Assembly: GCF_000403395.2 (NCBI RefSeq)
Contig: NZ_KE159676.1
Span: 243,363-286,655, forward strand
DNA from: Anaerotruncus sp. G3(2012)
Lineage (GTDB): Bacteria > Bacillota > Clostridia > Oscillospirales > Ruminococcaceae
Reading direction: 5' to 3'
Length of the DNA: 43,293 nt
The stretch's first letter is position 1; every line of letters starts with the position of its first letter. Made by a program: the position numbers and the translations under genes. Of the stretch, positions 16,080 to 24,710 are shown one piece after another. The notes beneath the pieces are model-generated. The model was not told where the DNA came from. It saw only the letters and a program-made list of their open reading frames with translations, and ran no database searches.

Positions 16080-16985
16080 ATGCCTAAAGCAAAGCCCAAA
16101 GAGCCGGAAGCGCAGACCGTGGCTGCGGCAGAAGCCGTGACGGAAACGGTACAGCGGTTCCCCCTCTCCGAGCTGCACCCCTTTGAGGGGCATCCCTTCA
16201 AGGTGCTGGACGATGACGCTATGGCGGAGACCGTGGAGAGCATCAGGATGGTCGGGATCGCTAATCCCCTCATCGTGCGCCCGGACCCGGACGGCGGGTA
16301 TGAGATCATCTCCGGCCACCGCCGCCACCATGCCGCAGAACTGGCGGGACTGGATGCCATCCCCGTCATTGTCCGAGAACTGGACGATGACGCCGCCGTT
16401 ATCATGATGGTAGACTCCAACCTCCAGCGGGAGAACATCCTGCCCAGCGAGAGGGCCAAAGCCTACAAAATGAAAATGGACGCCCTCCGGCATCAGGGAC
16501 AGCGCACAGACCTAACTTCGCCGCAAGTTGCGGCGAAGTTCCGCGCCGATGATGAAGTGGGAAAAGGTGCGGGCGTGAGCGGCGATACCGTCCGGCGGTT
16601 CGTCCGCCTGACGAACCTGATCCCCGAAATCCTGGATATGGTGGACGAGAAGAAAATATCCATGACGCCCGCCGTGGAGCTGTCCTACCTGAAGCCGGAG
16701 GAACAGCGGAACTTCCTGGAGGCGATGGACTACGCCCAGGCCGCACCCTCTGTATCGCAGGCCCAGCGCATGAAGAAAAAGAGCCAGGAGGACGGCTGTA
16801 CCCTGGAGGATATGTGCGGCATCATGGACGAGGCGAAGAAGGACGACATGGGGCAGATCGCGTTCAAGACCAGCGACTTGCAGAAGTTCTTCCCCAAGTC
16901 CTACACGCCCAGGCAGATGAGCGACACCATCCTCCGCCTGCTGGAACAGTGGCAGAGGCGGCGGCAGCGGAACCAGCAACGGTGA
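16080..16985 (+). CDS. ParB/RepB/Spo0J-family partition protein
   Basis: A 301-residue ParB-like protein. The N-terminal nuclease/CTPase-type domain has FPLSELHPFEGHPF and the box II-like GHRRHHAAELAG (about 78-90), then DSNLQRENILPSERAKAY, which is typical of the family. A helix-turn-helix region follows (about 135-200). The C-terminus is basic (QRRRQRNQQR). In conjugative elements such proteins open the transfer operon and probably aid maintenance or regulation. No ParA gene is visible beside it. The start is preceded by GCGAGGTG. A small terminator-like hairpin (GCCCCC/GGGGC, about 16988-17003, with T-run) follows the gene. Confidence 0.85.
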   Translation: MPKAKPKEPEAQTVAAAEAVTETVQRFPLSELHPFEGHPFKVLDDDAMAETVESIRMVGIANPLIVRPDPDGGYEIISGHRRHHAAELAGLDAIPVIVRELDDDAAVIMMVDSNLQRENILPSERAKAYKMKMDALRHQGQRTDLTSPQVAAKFRADDEVGKGAGVSGDTVRRFVRLTNLIPEILDMVDEKKISMTPAVELSYLKPEEQRNFLEAMDYAQAAPSVSQAQRMKKKSQEDGCTLEDMCGIMDEAKKDDMGQIAFKTSDLQKFFPKSYTPRQMSDTILRLLEQWQRRRQRNQQR

Positions 16986-17042
16986 CACGCCCCCTTTTGC
17001 GGGGCGCATTTTTTATGAAACGGAAAAGGAGCATCTACGCTT

Positions 17043-17543
17043 ATGAACAGTATCCATTTTCACTTCAACGGTGATGTGAACATCAACCTGTCCCTGCCCG
17101 ACAGCGCGGATAGGCCCGGCTACAAAAAGCTGGTGGACTCCCTGGAGGAGTACCTGCACGACGCGGCGGAGGAGGCCACCGTCACGGAGGCCGAGGCGGA
17201 CTCCATCGTGATGGTGATGCGCCCGGACAAGACCCCGGAGGTCATGCAGGAGACCCAGTGCTGGGACGAGATCGAGAGCAAAGGCAAGTACGACTGCCTG
17301 GAGGTCGTGTCGGACGACGCCCTGGATGTGGCGGGGCTGGCGATCGTCTTTGACGGGCGGCGCGTCCTGAACCTGGGCAGGGAACGGTATCTGCTCGGCC
17401 CCGTGATCGTCTACAAGACCGATGAGGACGGGGACGGCGTTTCCCTCTCTGCGGAGGATGTGATCGCCGCCGTGGTCTACTTTGCCGACCATACCGTGAC
17501 CCTCTACGCCGATGGGAAGGACTTCCCGGCGTTCCACATCTGA
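17043..17543 (+). CDS. Hypothetical conjugative-element protein
   Basis: A 166-residue acidic protein of unknown family. The N-terminus (MNSIHFHFNGDVNINLSL) looks beta-rich. The middle is very acidic (EEYLHDAAEEATVTEAEAD). The C-terminal half has several Gly/Asp turns (YKTDEDGDGVSLSAEDV). It lies between parB and the pcfB-like gene with the same direction and GC-rich codon use, and I believe such proteins recur at this position in related elements. There is no membrane segment or catalytic motif. The ribosome site AAAAGGAG is about 15 bases upstream. Confidence 0.6.
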   Translation: MNSIHFHFNGDVNINLSLPDSADRPGYKKLVDSLEEYLHDAAEEATVTEAEADSIVMVMRPDKTPEVMQETQCWDEIESKGKYDCLEVVSDDALDVAGLAIVFDGRRVLNLGRERYLLGPVIVYKTDEDGDGVSLSAEDVIAAVVYFADHTVTLYADGKDFPAFHI

Positions 17544-17596
17544 AACCAACGGCATCATACCTCCGGCGCCGTTTCCGCAGAAAGGGGGAATGAGAT

Positions 17597-18076
17597 TTGC
17601 AGGAGGAAGTAGAGAACAGGACCGTAAACCTGATGATAAGTACCAGCAAACTGACCGGGCGGACGCTGGTGGCGGCGTTCCGCAAGTACGCCCAGCACCG
17701 GGCGCGGGTGAAGGCCGGCAGGGCGGCGGAGGGCGACCACGGAAAGATGACCGTGGAGAAGCTGATCCGCAAGGACCAGGGGGCGCAGCAGATCGACATC
17801 GCCAAGAGCGGCATCAAGGACTTTGAGCGGGTGCTAAACAAGTACGGCGTGGACTATGCCATCCGAAAGGATGTGTCCCAGGAGACGCCCCGCTTCATGG
17901 TGTTCTTCAAGGCAAAGGACGCCGATGTGCTGACCGCCGCCTTCAAGGAGTATTCCGTGAAGCTGTCCCAGAAAGAGAAGCGGCCCAGCGTCCTGAAAGC
18001 CCTGGCGCACCTGAAAGAGCTTGCCAAGTCCATCCCCTCCAAGGTGCGGGAGAAGAACCAGGAGCGTGAGCGATGA
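17597..18076 (+). CDS. PcfB-like conjugation protein (DUF3801)
   Basis: A 159-residue protein with the N-terminal pattern VNLMISTSKLTGRTLVAAFR and a basic C-terminus, matching the PcfB/DUF3801 family found just before the VirD4 coupling gene in Gram-positive conjugative elements. In plasmid pCF10, PcfB is an accessory relaxosome/coupling factor; that role is carried over by family. The start is TTG at 17597, supported by AAAGGGGGAA upstream and by the match of the full N-terminus to the family. The stop overlaps the ATG of the coupling protein gene by four bases, so the two are translationally coupled. Confidence 0.75.
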   Translation: MQEEVENRTVNLMISTSKLTGRTLVAAFRKYAQHRARVKAGRAAEGDHGKMTVEKLIRKDQGAQQIDIAKSGIKDFERVLNKYGVDYAIRKDVSQETPRFMVFFKAKDADVLTAAFKEYSVKLSQKEKRPSVLKALAHLKELAKSIPSKVREKNQERER

Positions 18077-19824
18077 ACCAGAAAACCAAGAAACTCATCA
18101 TCCTGAACATCCCCTATGTGGTGATCGGGCTTTTCTGCACCAATATCGGGGAGGCGTGGCGCATGGCGGCGGGGACGGACATCTCCACGAAGCTGCTGGG
18201 CTTCTTCACCTCGATGGGGGCGGCGTGGGGGGACCCCATGCCCAGCCTGCACCCCTTCGACCTGTGCATCGGGCTTGCCATCGGCGCGGCGTTCCGGCTG
18301 GTGGTATATGTGCGGAGCAAGAACGCCAAGAAATACCGCTCCGGCGAGGAATACGGCAGTGCCAGATGGGGCGGGCCAAAGGACATCGAGCCGTTCGTTG
18401 ACCCCGTGTTCCAGAACAACGTCATCCTGACCCGGACGGAGAGCCTCACCATGAACAGCCGCCCCAAGGACCCCAAGACCGCCCGGAACAAGAATGTGCT
18501 GATCGTCGGCGGCTCCGGCAGCGGCAAGACCAGGTTCTGGCTCAAGCCCAACCTTTTACAGTGCCATAGTTCGTATGTCATCACTGATCCAAAAGGGGGG
18601 ATCGTCGAGGAGTGCGGGGCCGTCCTGGTGCGGAACAAGTACCGCATCAAGATTTTTAACACGATCAACTTCAAGAAGTCGATGCACTACAACCCCTTCG
18701 CCTATATCCACTCGGAGAAGGACATCCTGAAGCTGGTGACAACGCTGATGGTGAACACGCAGGGCGAGGGCAAGGGCGGGGACCAGTTCTGGGAGAAGGC
18801 CGAGAAGCTCCTTTACACGGCGCTCATCGCCTATATCCACTATATCGCGCCCGTGGAGGAGCAGAACTTCGGGACGCTCATCACCTTCCTGAACGCTATG
18901 GAAGTCCGGGAGGACGATGAGACGTTCCAGAACCCTATCGACCAGATGTTTGAGGCACTGGAAAAGAAAGAGCCGGACCACTTTGCTGTCCGCCAGTACC
19001 GGCTCTATAAGCTGGCGGCCGGCAAGACGGCAAAGAGCATCCTCATCTCCTGCGGCGCTCGGCTGGCTCCCTTTGACATCGCCGAACTGCGGGAGATCAC
19101 CCGGTATGACGAGTTGGAGCTGGACACCCTGGGGGACCGGAAGACCGCCCTGTTCCTCATCATGAGCGACACGGACAGCACCTTCAACTTCCTCATCAGC
19201 ATGATATACAGCCAGCTTTTCAATCTGCTGTGCGAGAAAGCCGATGATGTGTACCACGGGCGGCTCCCGGTCCATGTGCGCTGCCTCATTGACGAGTGCG
19301 CCAACATCGGGCAGATACCGAACCTGGAGAAGCTGGTGGCGACCATCCGAAGCCGGGAAATATCGGCCTGCCTGGTCTTGCAGGCGCAGAGCCAGCTAAA
19401 GGCGATCTACAAGGACAACGCCGACACCATCATCGGCAACATGGACACCCGCATCTTCCTCGGCGGCAGTGAGCCGACCACCTTGAAGGAGCTTTCCGCC
19501 GCCCTGGGCAAGGAGACCATAGATATGTTCAACACCGGGGTGAGCAAGGGCAGCCAGGAGTCCCACAGCATAAACTACCAACGGACGGGCCATGAGCTGG
19601 CAAGCGTGGACGAGCTGGCGGTGCTGGACGGCGGCAAGTGCATCCTCCAGCTCCGTGGCGTGAGACCGTTTTTGTCGGACAAGTACGACCTGACGAAGCA
19701 CCCCAATTTCCAGTACACGGCGGACTGTGACGAAAAGAACCGCTTTGACATCGAGAAGTTCCTGGACCACCGGCTGAAGCTGAAGGCGAAGGACGAATTT
19801 GAAGTGATCGACGCGGACGGATGA
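18073..19824 (+). CDS. VirD4/TraG-type coupling protein
   Basis: A 583-residue type IV secretion coupling ATPase that would bring the relaxase-DNA complex to the transfer channel. There are two N-terminal membrane segments (about 10-25 and 55-75). Walker A is VGGSGSGKTRF (about 144-154), preceded by a VLIVGG strand, and Walker B is VRCLIDECANIG (about 401-412). The C-terminus shows the conserved run AIYKDNADTIIGNMDTRIFL. The length is full. It belongs to the parB-pcfB transfer operon, but the mating channel genes that should follow are missing, so it is probably an orphan unless it serves a co-resident element. A terminator-like hairpin follows at about 19840-19862. Confidence 0.9.
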   Translation: MNQKTKKLIILNIPYVVIGLFCTNIGEAWRMAAGTDISTKLLGFFTSMGAAWGDPMPSLHPFDLCIGLAIGAAFRLVVYVRSKNAKKYRSGEEYGSARWGGPKDIEPFVDPVFQNNVILTRTESLTMNSRPKDPKTARNKNVLIVGGSGSGKTRFWLKPNLLQCHSSYVITDPKGGIVEECGAVLVRNKYRIKIFNTINFKKSMHYNPFAYIHSEKDILKLVTTLMVNTQGEGKGGDQFWEKAEKLLYTALIAYIHYIAPVEEQNFGTLITFLNAMEVREDDETFQNPIDQMFEALEKKEPDHFAVRQYRLYKLAAGKTAKSILISCGARLAPFDIAELREITRYDELELDTLGDRKTALFLIMSDTDSTFNFLISMIYSQLFNLLCEKADDVYHGRLPVHVRCLIDECANIGQIPNLEKLVATIRSREISACLVLQAQSQLKAIYKDNADTIIGNMDTRIFLGGSEPTTLKELSAALGKETIDMFNTGVSKGSQESHSINYQRTGHELASVDELAVLDGGKCILQLRGVRPFLSDKYDLTKHPNFQYTADCDEKNRFDIEKFLDHRLKLKAKDEFEVIDADG

Positions 19825-20060
19825 GCGTCACGCCGTAAGGCCCCCTCTGCGGGGGCTTTTCTCGTATCCGAAGGGCGTTTTCCCCCTGCGTGGGACAACG
19901 CCCGCCCGTAATGAAGCTGCCGGCAAACATGATGATATGGGCAGGCATCCAACGGGCGGGCTGACCAGGCGGGGCGGCGGGCGCCCTTTTGTATCTTCAA
20001 AACCACTATGAACCGGGCGGGGCAAAGGCTCCGCCCACTGTCTTTAAGGAGGACAAAGTT
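19825..20060 (+). repeat. Series of GC-rich inverted repeats before Maff2
   Basis: No gene is present. A CCCCC/GGGGG hairpin (about 19841-19856) follows the coupling gene. A perfect 10-base inverted repeat GCCCGCCCGT / ACGGGCGGGC lies at 19900-19909 and 19952-19961. GGGCGG / CCGCCC lies at about 20016-20037, directly before the Maff2 ribosome site AAGGAGG. These may be terminators or RNA-stability hairpins that set the high expression of the small membrane protein. Confidence 0.5.
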
Positions 20061-20201
20061 ATGGCATTTTTCAACAGTGCGATCGGTGTGTTGCAGACCC
20101 TCGTTGTGGCGCTGGGCGCCGGCCTCGGCGTGTGGGGCGCGATCAACCTTCTGGAGGGCTACGGCAACGACAACCCCGGAGCCAATGCTCATGTACGGTA
20201 A
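20061..20201 (+). pseudogene. Truncated Maff2-family membrane protein
   Basis: MAFFNSAIGVLQTLVVALG onward matches the start of the short Maff2-family membrane proteins (about 70 residues) of conjugative elements, with one transmembrane helix. After GYGNDNPGA the family sequence stops and the frame ends NAHVR. The second hydrophobic part is missing. The break (about 20186) is a clean junction: downstream DNA shows a different base composition and unrelated content. AAGGAGG precedes the ATG. Confidence 0.7.
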
Positions 20202-20540
20202 AGAAGCAAGCAACCGAAAACAAGAGATAGACCGCCAGCACCACACTATTCCGAACCAAAGACCAAAAGGCAAGCATTATGGAAATGTGCATAACAGGCT
20301 ATGGAATCATGGATAACTCTATTCACAGAACATGGAAAAGCTAAAGTGCAGCTTTCCCACATTCTGCAAACAGAGTTACCCACAATTCCATAAGACAGCC
20401 AGTTATACACATTCCCACAATGCCGACTACGGCGAAATCTCACTCCTTTTTATATATTTCAAAACATATTTTCACTTGCTAAAACAAAATAATTCTCACT
20501 ATTTTGCAAAAGTAGTGCAACGTGAGTAAAGGAGAACGAG
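20202..20540. other. Gene-free region with DnaA-box-like cluster and AT-rich tract
   Basis: No gene is supported. TTATGCACA (minus strand, 20294-20286) and TTATACACA (20403-20411) both match the DnaA-box consensus TTATNCACA. TTATCCATG (minus, 20316-20308), TTACCCACA (20376-20384), TTTCCCACA (20353-20361) and ATTCCCACA (20411-20419) are near matches. An AT-rich stretch (about 20445-20515) follows. Such an arrangement is what a DnaA-dependent plasmid or element replication origin would look like. No initiator gene is adjacent, so this is only a candidate. Confidence 0.4.
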
Positions 20541-20558
20541 CAGGCTATCTAAAACACT

Positions 20559-21341
20559 TTATCCCCCTATGAAAACTTGCAACTCGTAATCCCATTGTAA
20601 AATGCCCGACACGACTACGATTTGCACCATAAAAAACGGCTCTGCACTATATTCTGTTTTGGCGGTATAGATTAGTCTATCCAATGTGTTTTTTCGATTT
20701 TCTTCGGTACAGTTGGCGCATAGGTATTTCCCTTTGGGTAATATCTTTAATCCATCTATATCCGTGTAATGAATACAAACAGCAAAAAGTCTTGATATTC
20801 CTCTTTCGGTGTATATACCCGCCAAATCTTCAAAGGAGAATTGTTCTCTCAAAGTGGGCGTGACCTTATCATAAAAGTGGCTGAGATAATTCCACAGATT
20901 ATCGAGCGTCGGTACTTCTAATGTGTCGGACAGTAAAATAACTCGTTTCGGTAAATCTTTGAGAAAAAAGCCTTTGAAATTTTGCTTTGCTTGCAGCTTT
21001 CTTTCATAATCCGCTTTAGCTGATTGTATTTTGGATTTGCTATTTTGCAATATTGCTATTTTTTCGTCAGCCTTTTTCTCTGCTTGCGTTAAAAAATCCA
21101 CTATTTTTTCAAGTTCATCAAATTCCAACACTTTTTTTATCTCTTGCAAAGGTAAATCCATAAGCTGTAAAGCACGTACTGTATTTAGCCGAACAATATC
21201 CTGCTCCGTATAATAACGATAATTTGTCCATTCATCTTTTTTGCTCGGCTTGACTAATCCAATGCGGTCATAGTGCCGTAAAGTTTCGCTTGTTGTGTTG
21301 ACAGCTTTTGCAGCTTCTCCAACCGAAAAAAATTTTTTCAT
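20559..21341 (-). CDS. MerR-family regulator with GyrI-like effector domain
   Basis: A 260-residue transcription regulator. The N-terminal winged helix-turn-helix is clear (FFSVGEAAKAVNTTSETLRH, then YDRIGLVKPSKK and NYRYY). A dimerising coiled coil follows (about 75-125), and the C-terminal about 130 residues look like a GyrI/BmrR-type ligand-binding domain. ATG 21341 starts exactly at the HTH and has GGGAG upstream; the longer start at 21377 would add a non-conserved leader. It is divergent from the ABC transporter genes and probably controls them from the shared 112-base spacer, which holds a palindrome TTGTG-TTG-CACAA (about 21365-21377) that could be the operator. The ligand is unknown. 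Confidence 0.85.
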   Translation of the reverse strand: MKKFFSVGEAAKAVNTTSETLRHYDRIGLVKPSKKDEWTNYRYYTEQDIVRLNTVRALQLMDLPLQEIKKVLEFDELEKIVDFLTQAEKKADEKIAILQNSKSKIQSAKADYERKLQAKQNFKGFFLKDLPKRVILLSDTLEVPTLDNLWNYLSHFYDKVTPTLREQFSFEDLAGIYTERGISRLFAVCIHYTDIDGLKILPKGKYLCANCTEENRKNTLDRLIYTAKTEYSAEPFFMVQIVVVSGILQWDYELQVFIGG

Positions 21342-21453
21342 TTTGGCTTTCTCCCTATTGACTTTTGTGTTGCACAAAGGTTTACAATCTATTTTAGCAT
21401 AGGATTATGCGAAAATCAATGACTATACCAGAGCTTATAGGAGGAATGGCTAC

Positions 21454-22305
21454 ATGATAGCACTCGAACAGGTGACAAAACAGTACAGAGAGGCAACTGT
21501 ACTAAAGAACATTACCCTTTCGGTTGACGAACCTGGGATTTATTGCCTGCTTGGCAGAAATGGCGCGGGCAAGACAACACTTCTCAAGTCGATTGCCGGG
21601 TATCAAAACATTACAGACGGTACTATTCACGTTGACGGTAAAAAGATAACGACTTCCACACTGGACACAGGCGTTAGCTATATTGAAAATTTTGCAAAAC
21701 ATTTTAATCTTCCAGTCCGAAAACTGCTGCGGATTGCTTCAGAAGTAAATCCAGACTATGATTACAGCTTCGCTTCGGAAATGATGGAGCGTTTTGAATT
21801 GGACGGGAAAAAGAAGTTCAATCACCTTTCACTTGGCATGAAAACAATGGTTTCAACGATTATTTGTCTGGGAAGCAACAAAAATGTTGTTTTGTTAGAT
21901 GAGCCTGTCCTTGGCTTTGACGCAATTATGCGTGTGGAATTTTATGATATGCTGACGGAAAGTTTTCAGAAACACCCCCGAATTATTATTGTATCAACAC
22001 ATATCATTGAGGAAATCGCAAAGACAATTCAGAAGCTAATCATAATCGACAAGGGAAGTGTTCGCTTTTTCGACACATTGCAATCGGTTGAAACAAAAGC
22101 GTTCAGTGTTAGCGGACTTCAAAAAGACGTGGACGCTGCAACTCAAAACCTGCATACCATTGGGCAAGATACCGTCGGTGGTCTTGTAACAAGTTATATC
22201 TTTGATACGCCGCCGGAGCAGACCGCTTCATTAGAAATACGCCCGCTATCCTTGCAGGATTTCTTTATACAAATGGTAGGACATAAGGGAGGTACAGTAA
22301 AATGA
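21454..22305 (+). CDS. ABC transporter ATPase subunit
   Basis: A 283-residue ATPase with Walker A GRNGAGKTT (34-42), a shortened signature LSLGMKTM (about 127-134) of the kind found in export-type ATPases of the CcmA/NatA group, and Walker B VVLLDEPVLGFD (about 146-157). The H-loop His is in VSTHIIEE. The C-terminus carries an extra domain of about 80 residues. AGGAGG precedes ATG 21454. Its stop overlaps the permease start by four bases. With the divergent MerR regulator this suggests an inducible efflux or membrane-stress transporter, and the following GNAT and lipoprotein genes are part of the same cargo. Confidence 0.85.
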   Translation: MIALEQVTKQYREATVLKNITLSVDEPGIYCLLGRNGAGKTTLLKSIAGYQNITDGTIHVDGKKITTSTLDTGVSYIENFAKHFNLPVRKLLRIASEVNPDYDYSFASEMMERFELDGKKKFNHLSLGMKTMVSTIICLGSNKNVVLLDEPVLGFDAIMRVEFYDMLTESFQKHPRIIIVSTHIIEEIAKTIQKLIIIDKGSVRFFDTLQSVETKAFSVSGLQKDVDAATQNLHTIGQDTVGGLVTSYIFDTPPEQTASLEIRPLSLQDFFIQMVGHKGGTVK

Positions 22306-22949
22306 CAGCTATTTTTGCGATTGTAAAACGCTTGCTTGCAAGCAATAAAATCAGTTTCATTATAACGGCTCTTGTTGTGCTTTGCGCCACATCTTCTGGC
22401 GATGTGGTTCTAAGTAATGGAAATTACACTTGGCTGCTTGCCGTTCTAACTCCATTCTTTTTTGTGTTTTACGACTTTACGAAGCTGATACATCTGGGCG
22501 CAAGTAAAAAAGATTATTTTTACGGTTGTTTAATCAGCTATGGATTTTTGGCGTTTTGTATTTCGCTTGTCAACACAGCAATACATCTATTGATTGACCC
22601 TGCATATTCAGCGCAGACAGTTATCAATATGATGGACGTATGTAAATGGACAGAAAACGGGATTATTATTGCCGGATTACAACAAGTGTTTTTTCTGTTG
22701 CTTGCAATGGTTTTTCTCCATGTACTGCTATCTATGCAACCGTATTGGTATGGTTGGCTGGCAGACGCGGTTTTGGTTGCTATCATTTGTATTTTTACCC
22801 CGATTGTTTCGTTGAGGGGTATATTGGTTCATTTTTTCCAGATTACCATGTTTAACAGTAACGCACTTCTGCATATTGGTATCTGCCTGCTGTTAAGTGT
22901 CATGTTATCTTTTGGAGGGCTTGTGGTCTTAAAACGAAAGACTTTATAG
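22302..22949 (+). CDS. ABC transporter permease subunit
   Basis: A 215-residue integral membrane protein with about six hydrophobic helices (for example FIITALVVLCATSS, LAVLTPFFFVFYDF, FGGLVVLKRK at the end). There is no recognisable permease signature, but overlap with the ATPase gene (ATGA) and the hydrophobicity make it the partner membrane subunit. It is short for a permease, so it should function as a dimer. The base composition of this cargo block is more AT-rich than the mobilization genes on either side, indicating separate acquisition. Confidence 0.75.
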   Translation: MTAIFAIVKRLLASNKISFIITALVVLCATSSGDVVLSNGNYTWLLAVLTPFFFVFYDFTKLIHLGASKKDYFYGCLISYGFLAFCISLVNTAIHLLIDPAYSAQTVINMMDVCKWTENGIIIAGLQQVFFLLLAMVFLHVLLSMQPYWYGWLADAVLVAIICIFTPIVSLRGILVHFFQITMFNSNALLHIGICLLLSVMLSFGGLVVLKRKTL

Positions 22950-22959
22950 GGGGAGGGCT

Positions 22960-23409
22960 ATGATTAGAATAAAAGATATTGACGCAGACAATATCTTTGA
23001 TGTGTGTGAGCTGACTACAAATCACAATGGCATTGGTACGACTATGGAGAAATATTTATGCTGCAACGCAGTTTCCATAGCGGAAGCAAAATACTTTTCA
23101 GAAATGTACCCCAATGCCATTTACAATAATAACGTGCTGATTGGATTTTTTATGTATAAACGAACAGAAAATCAGCCTGACCTTGCAATTCTATGCCGCT
23201 TTATGATAGATTACCGATTTCAAAATAAAGGGTTTGGTAAAAAAGCATTTGAGCATATTTTAAGAGGTCTAAAAATTCAAGGTGTTAGAAAGGTAGTTTT
23301 GATGATAGATGACACAAACAAAATCGCAAAAAAACTATACCTTTCTTTCGGCTTTCAGTTTACAGGTAAGATTGAAAAGAACGAATATTATTATGAGTTA
23401 GAGCTGTAA
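22960..23409 (+). CDS. GNAT-family N-acetyltransferase
   Basis: A 149-residue single-domain acetyltransferase. The acetyl-CoA binding motif is MIDYRFQNKGFGKKAFEHIL (Q/R-x-x-G-x-G/A type), followed by the usual strand KVVLMIDDTNKIAKKLYLSF and a final aromatic strand. The substrate cannot be told; relatives modify antibiotics, polyamines or protein N-termini. It follows the permease by 10 bases after GGGGGAGGG, so it is in the MerR-linked cargo operon. Confidence 0.82.
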   Translation: MIRIKDIDADNIFDVCELTTNHNGIGTTMEKYLCCNAVSIAEAKYFSEMYPNAIYNNNVLIGFFMYKRTENQPDLAILCRFMIDYRFQNKGFGKKAFEHILRGLKIQGVRKVVLMIDDTNKIAKKLYLSFGFQFTGKIEKNEYYYELEL

Positions 23410-23439
23410 ATGTGACTTATCAGATATGGAGGAATTACA

Positions 23440-24096
23440 ATGAAAAAAATTATTTCACTTGCATTGTGTTTTGTATTAGGCTGTTTTGTTTTGGCGGGTT
23501 GTTCAGACAATAGCGAACCGTTTGAAGAAAAAAGCTATATACCAGATACGCAAATCAAAGAAATCAACCTTGATGTGCGGGATAGGGAAATTGAAGTGTC
23601 GCTATCAGAGGACGGACAAGTGCATATTCAATATTTTGAAAACAGTAAAGAGTATTACGATATTTCTGTTTCTGATGAAATATTGTCCATGACAAGTGCC
23701 AACAATAAGGAATGGAAAGATTACATTGGCGGGAAGGCTTCTTCGGAAAATAGGAAAATATCATTGCAGATACCAAACGAACTTTTAGATACTCTTACTT
23801 TGTCAACGACAAATGAAGATATATCGCTTCCCGCATTGACTGTAACCGGGAATATTAGCGTTTCTTCCAACGGTGGGAGCATTACATTTGAAAACTTAAA
23901 TGTTGGAAGCACTTTGCAGCTAAGCGTCAAGAACGGGAATATTTCTGGAACGATTATAGGAAGCTATGACGATTTTGCGATTCATTCAAAAATCAAAAAC
24001 GGTGAAAGCAGCTTGCCTAACAATAAAGACAGCGGCGAAAAAACGCTAAATGTATCCAGTAATAACGGTGATGTCAATATCGAGTTTGTAAGGTAA
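23440..24096 (+). CDS. Lipoprotein with DUF4097-like beta-repeat domain
   Basis: A 218-residue lipoprotein: signal peptide with lipobox VLAGC (Cys at about 21), a linker, then a beta-helix-like domain of short repeats such as NISVSSNGGSITFENLNVG and SVKNGNISGTI, ending NVSSNNGDVNIEFV. This pattern is typical of DUF4097 (adhesin-like) proteins. Family members often accompany cell-envelope stress systems, but no activity is known. AGGAGG precedes the ATG. It is the last cargo gene; the block that follows at 24119 is shared with the edge of the cargo at 33.5 kb. Confidence 0.75.
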   Translation: MKKIISLALCFVLGCFVLAGCSDNSEPFEEKSYIPDTQIKEINLDVRDREIEVSLSEDGQVHIQYFENSKEYYDISVSDEILSMTSANNKEWKDYIGGKASSENRKISLQIPNELLDTLTLSTTNEDISLPALTVTGNISVSSNGGSITFENLNVGSTLQLSVKNGNISGTIIGSYDDFAIHSKIKNGESSLPNNKDSGEKTLNVSSNNGDVNIEFVR

Positions 24097-24118
24097 ACAA
24101 AAGCAACCCCAGCCGGAG

Positions 24119-24180
24119 CAGTCAACGGTCAAGATAAACGGGCTATGCCCGCCGGTGACAGCCCCGTCCGGCTTCGCTGG
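24119..24180 (+). repeat. Cargo-boundary sequence, copy 1
   Basis: This block starts CAGTCAACGGTCAAGAT and continues with a GGGC...GCCC hairpin and TGACAG.CCCG.C.G.CTT.GCTGG. The same 17-base start and the same order of parts occur inverted at 33495-33431. In both places it lies just after the stop codon of a cargo lipoprotein gene and before conserved element backbone. Confidence 0.6.
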
Positions 24181-24251
24181 TGGGTAATCAAGGGGCGACA
24201 GCAAAAAGAGCTGCCGCCCTTTCCAATTATTCAGAAAAGAGGTGATTTTCT

Positions 24252-24710
24252 ATGACCGAATCAGAATATCAAGAACATATCCAGCACACACATAATGCCT
24301 TTTGTAAGATTGTCATTCGTCACGCTGCTATTGATATGGCGTTACGGCTACGGAAACAGTGGGGAAAGGAAATTTCCCTTGACTATCTGATGTTCGAAAA
24401 GTTTGTTCCGTTCAGTACCACGGATAATTATTTCGTTGAGCCGGAGCCTTGCGAGGAATACACTTTTACCGCTTGCGGGCAGACCGTTATCCTCTATGAC
24501 GGGGAGCTTGCCGCCGCCCTCTCCCTCTTGCCGGAAAAGGCACAGGAGGAAATCTTTCAGTATTACTTCCAGCACAGGACACAGAAAGAAATCGGCGAGA
24601 GGTACGGACAGACCCGAAGCACAGCGGGGCGGCATATCCAGCTTGCCTTACAGCAGCTACGCCGGGAAATGGAGAAGCACACCTATGAAAGACCGACTTC
24701 TCCCCTATGA
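24252..24710 (+). CDS. Sigma-70-region-4-like regulator of conjugative-element type
   Basis: A 152-residue protein with a C-terminal region-4-like helix-turn-helix (TQKEIGERYGQTRSTAGRHI, about 110-130). The N-terminal half has no recognisable region 2. Proteins of this kind (like Tn916 Orf7) occur in many Firmicutes conjugative elements and control transfer or excision genes. AGAGGTG precedes the ATG. The next gene overlaps by 26 bases and is its usual partner. Confidence 0.75.
   Translation: MTESEYQEHIQHTHNAFCKIVIRHAAIDMALRLRKQWGKEISLDYLMFEKFVPFSTTDNYFVEPEPCEEYTFTACGQTVILYDGELAAALSLLPEKAQEEIFQYYFQHRTQKEIGERYGQTRSTAGRHIQLALQQLRREMEKHTYERPTSPL

Larger units (their letters stand above)
15766..20186 (+). 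mobile_element. Truncated conjugative-element module (parB to Maff2)
   Basis: The order ParB-like protein, small acidic protein, PcfB-like protein, VirD4 coupling protein, Maff2 is the usual start of the transfer region of gut Firmicutes conjugative elements. The downstream mating-pair genes (membrane protein, VirB4-like ATPase, cell-wall hydrolase) are absent. Maff2 itself is cut after about 42 residues and followed by unrelated DNA. The module can therefore no longer build a conjugation machine on its own. The left boundary is where recombinase homology stops (15765). Confidence 0.7.
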
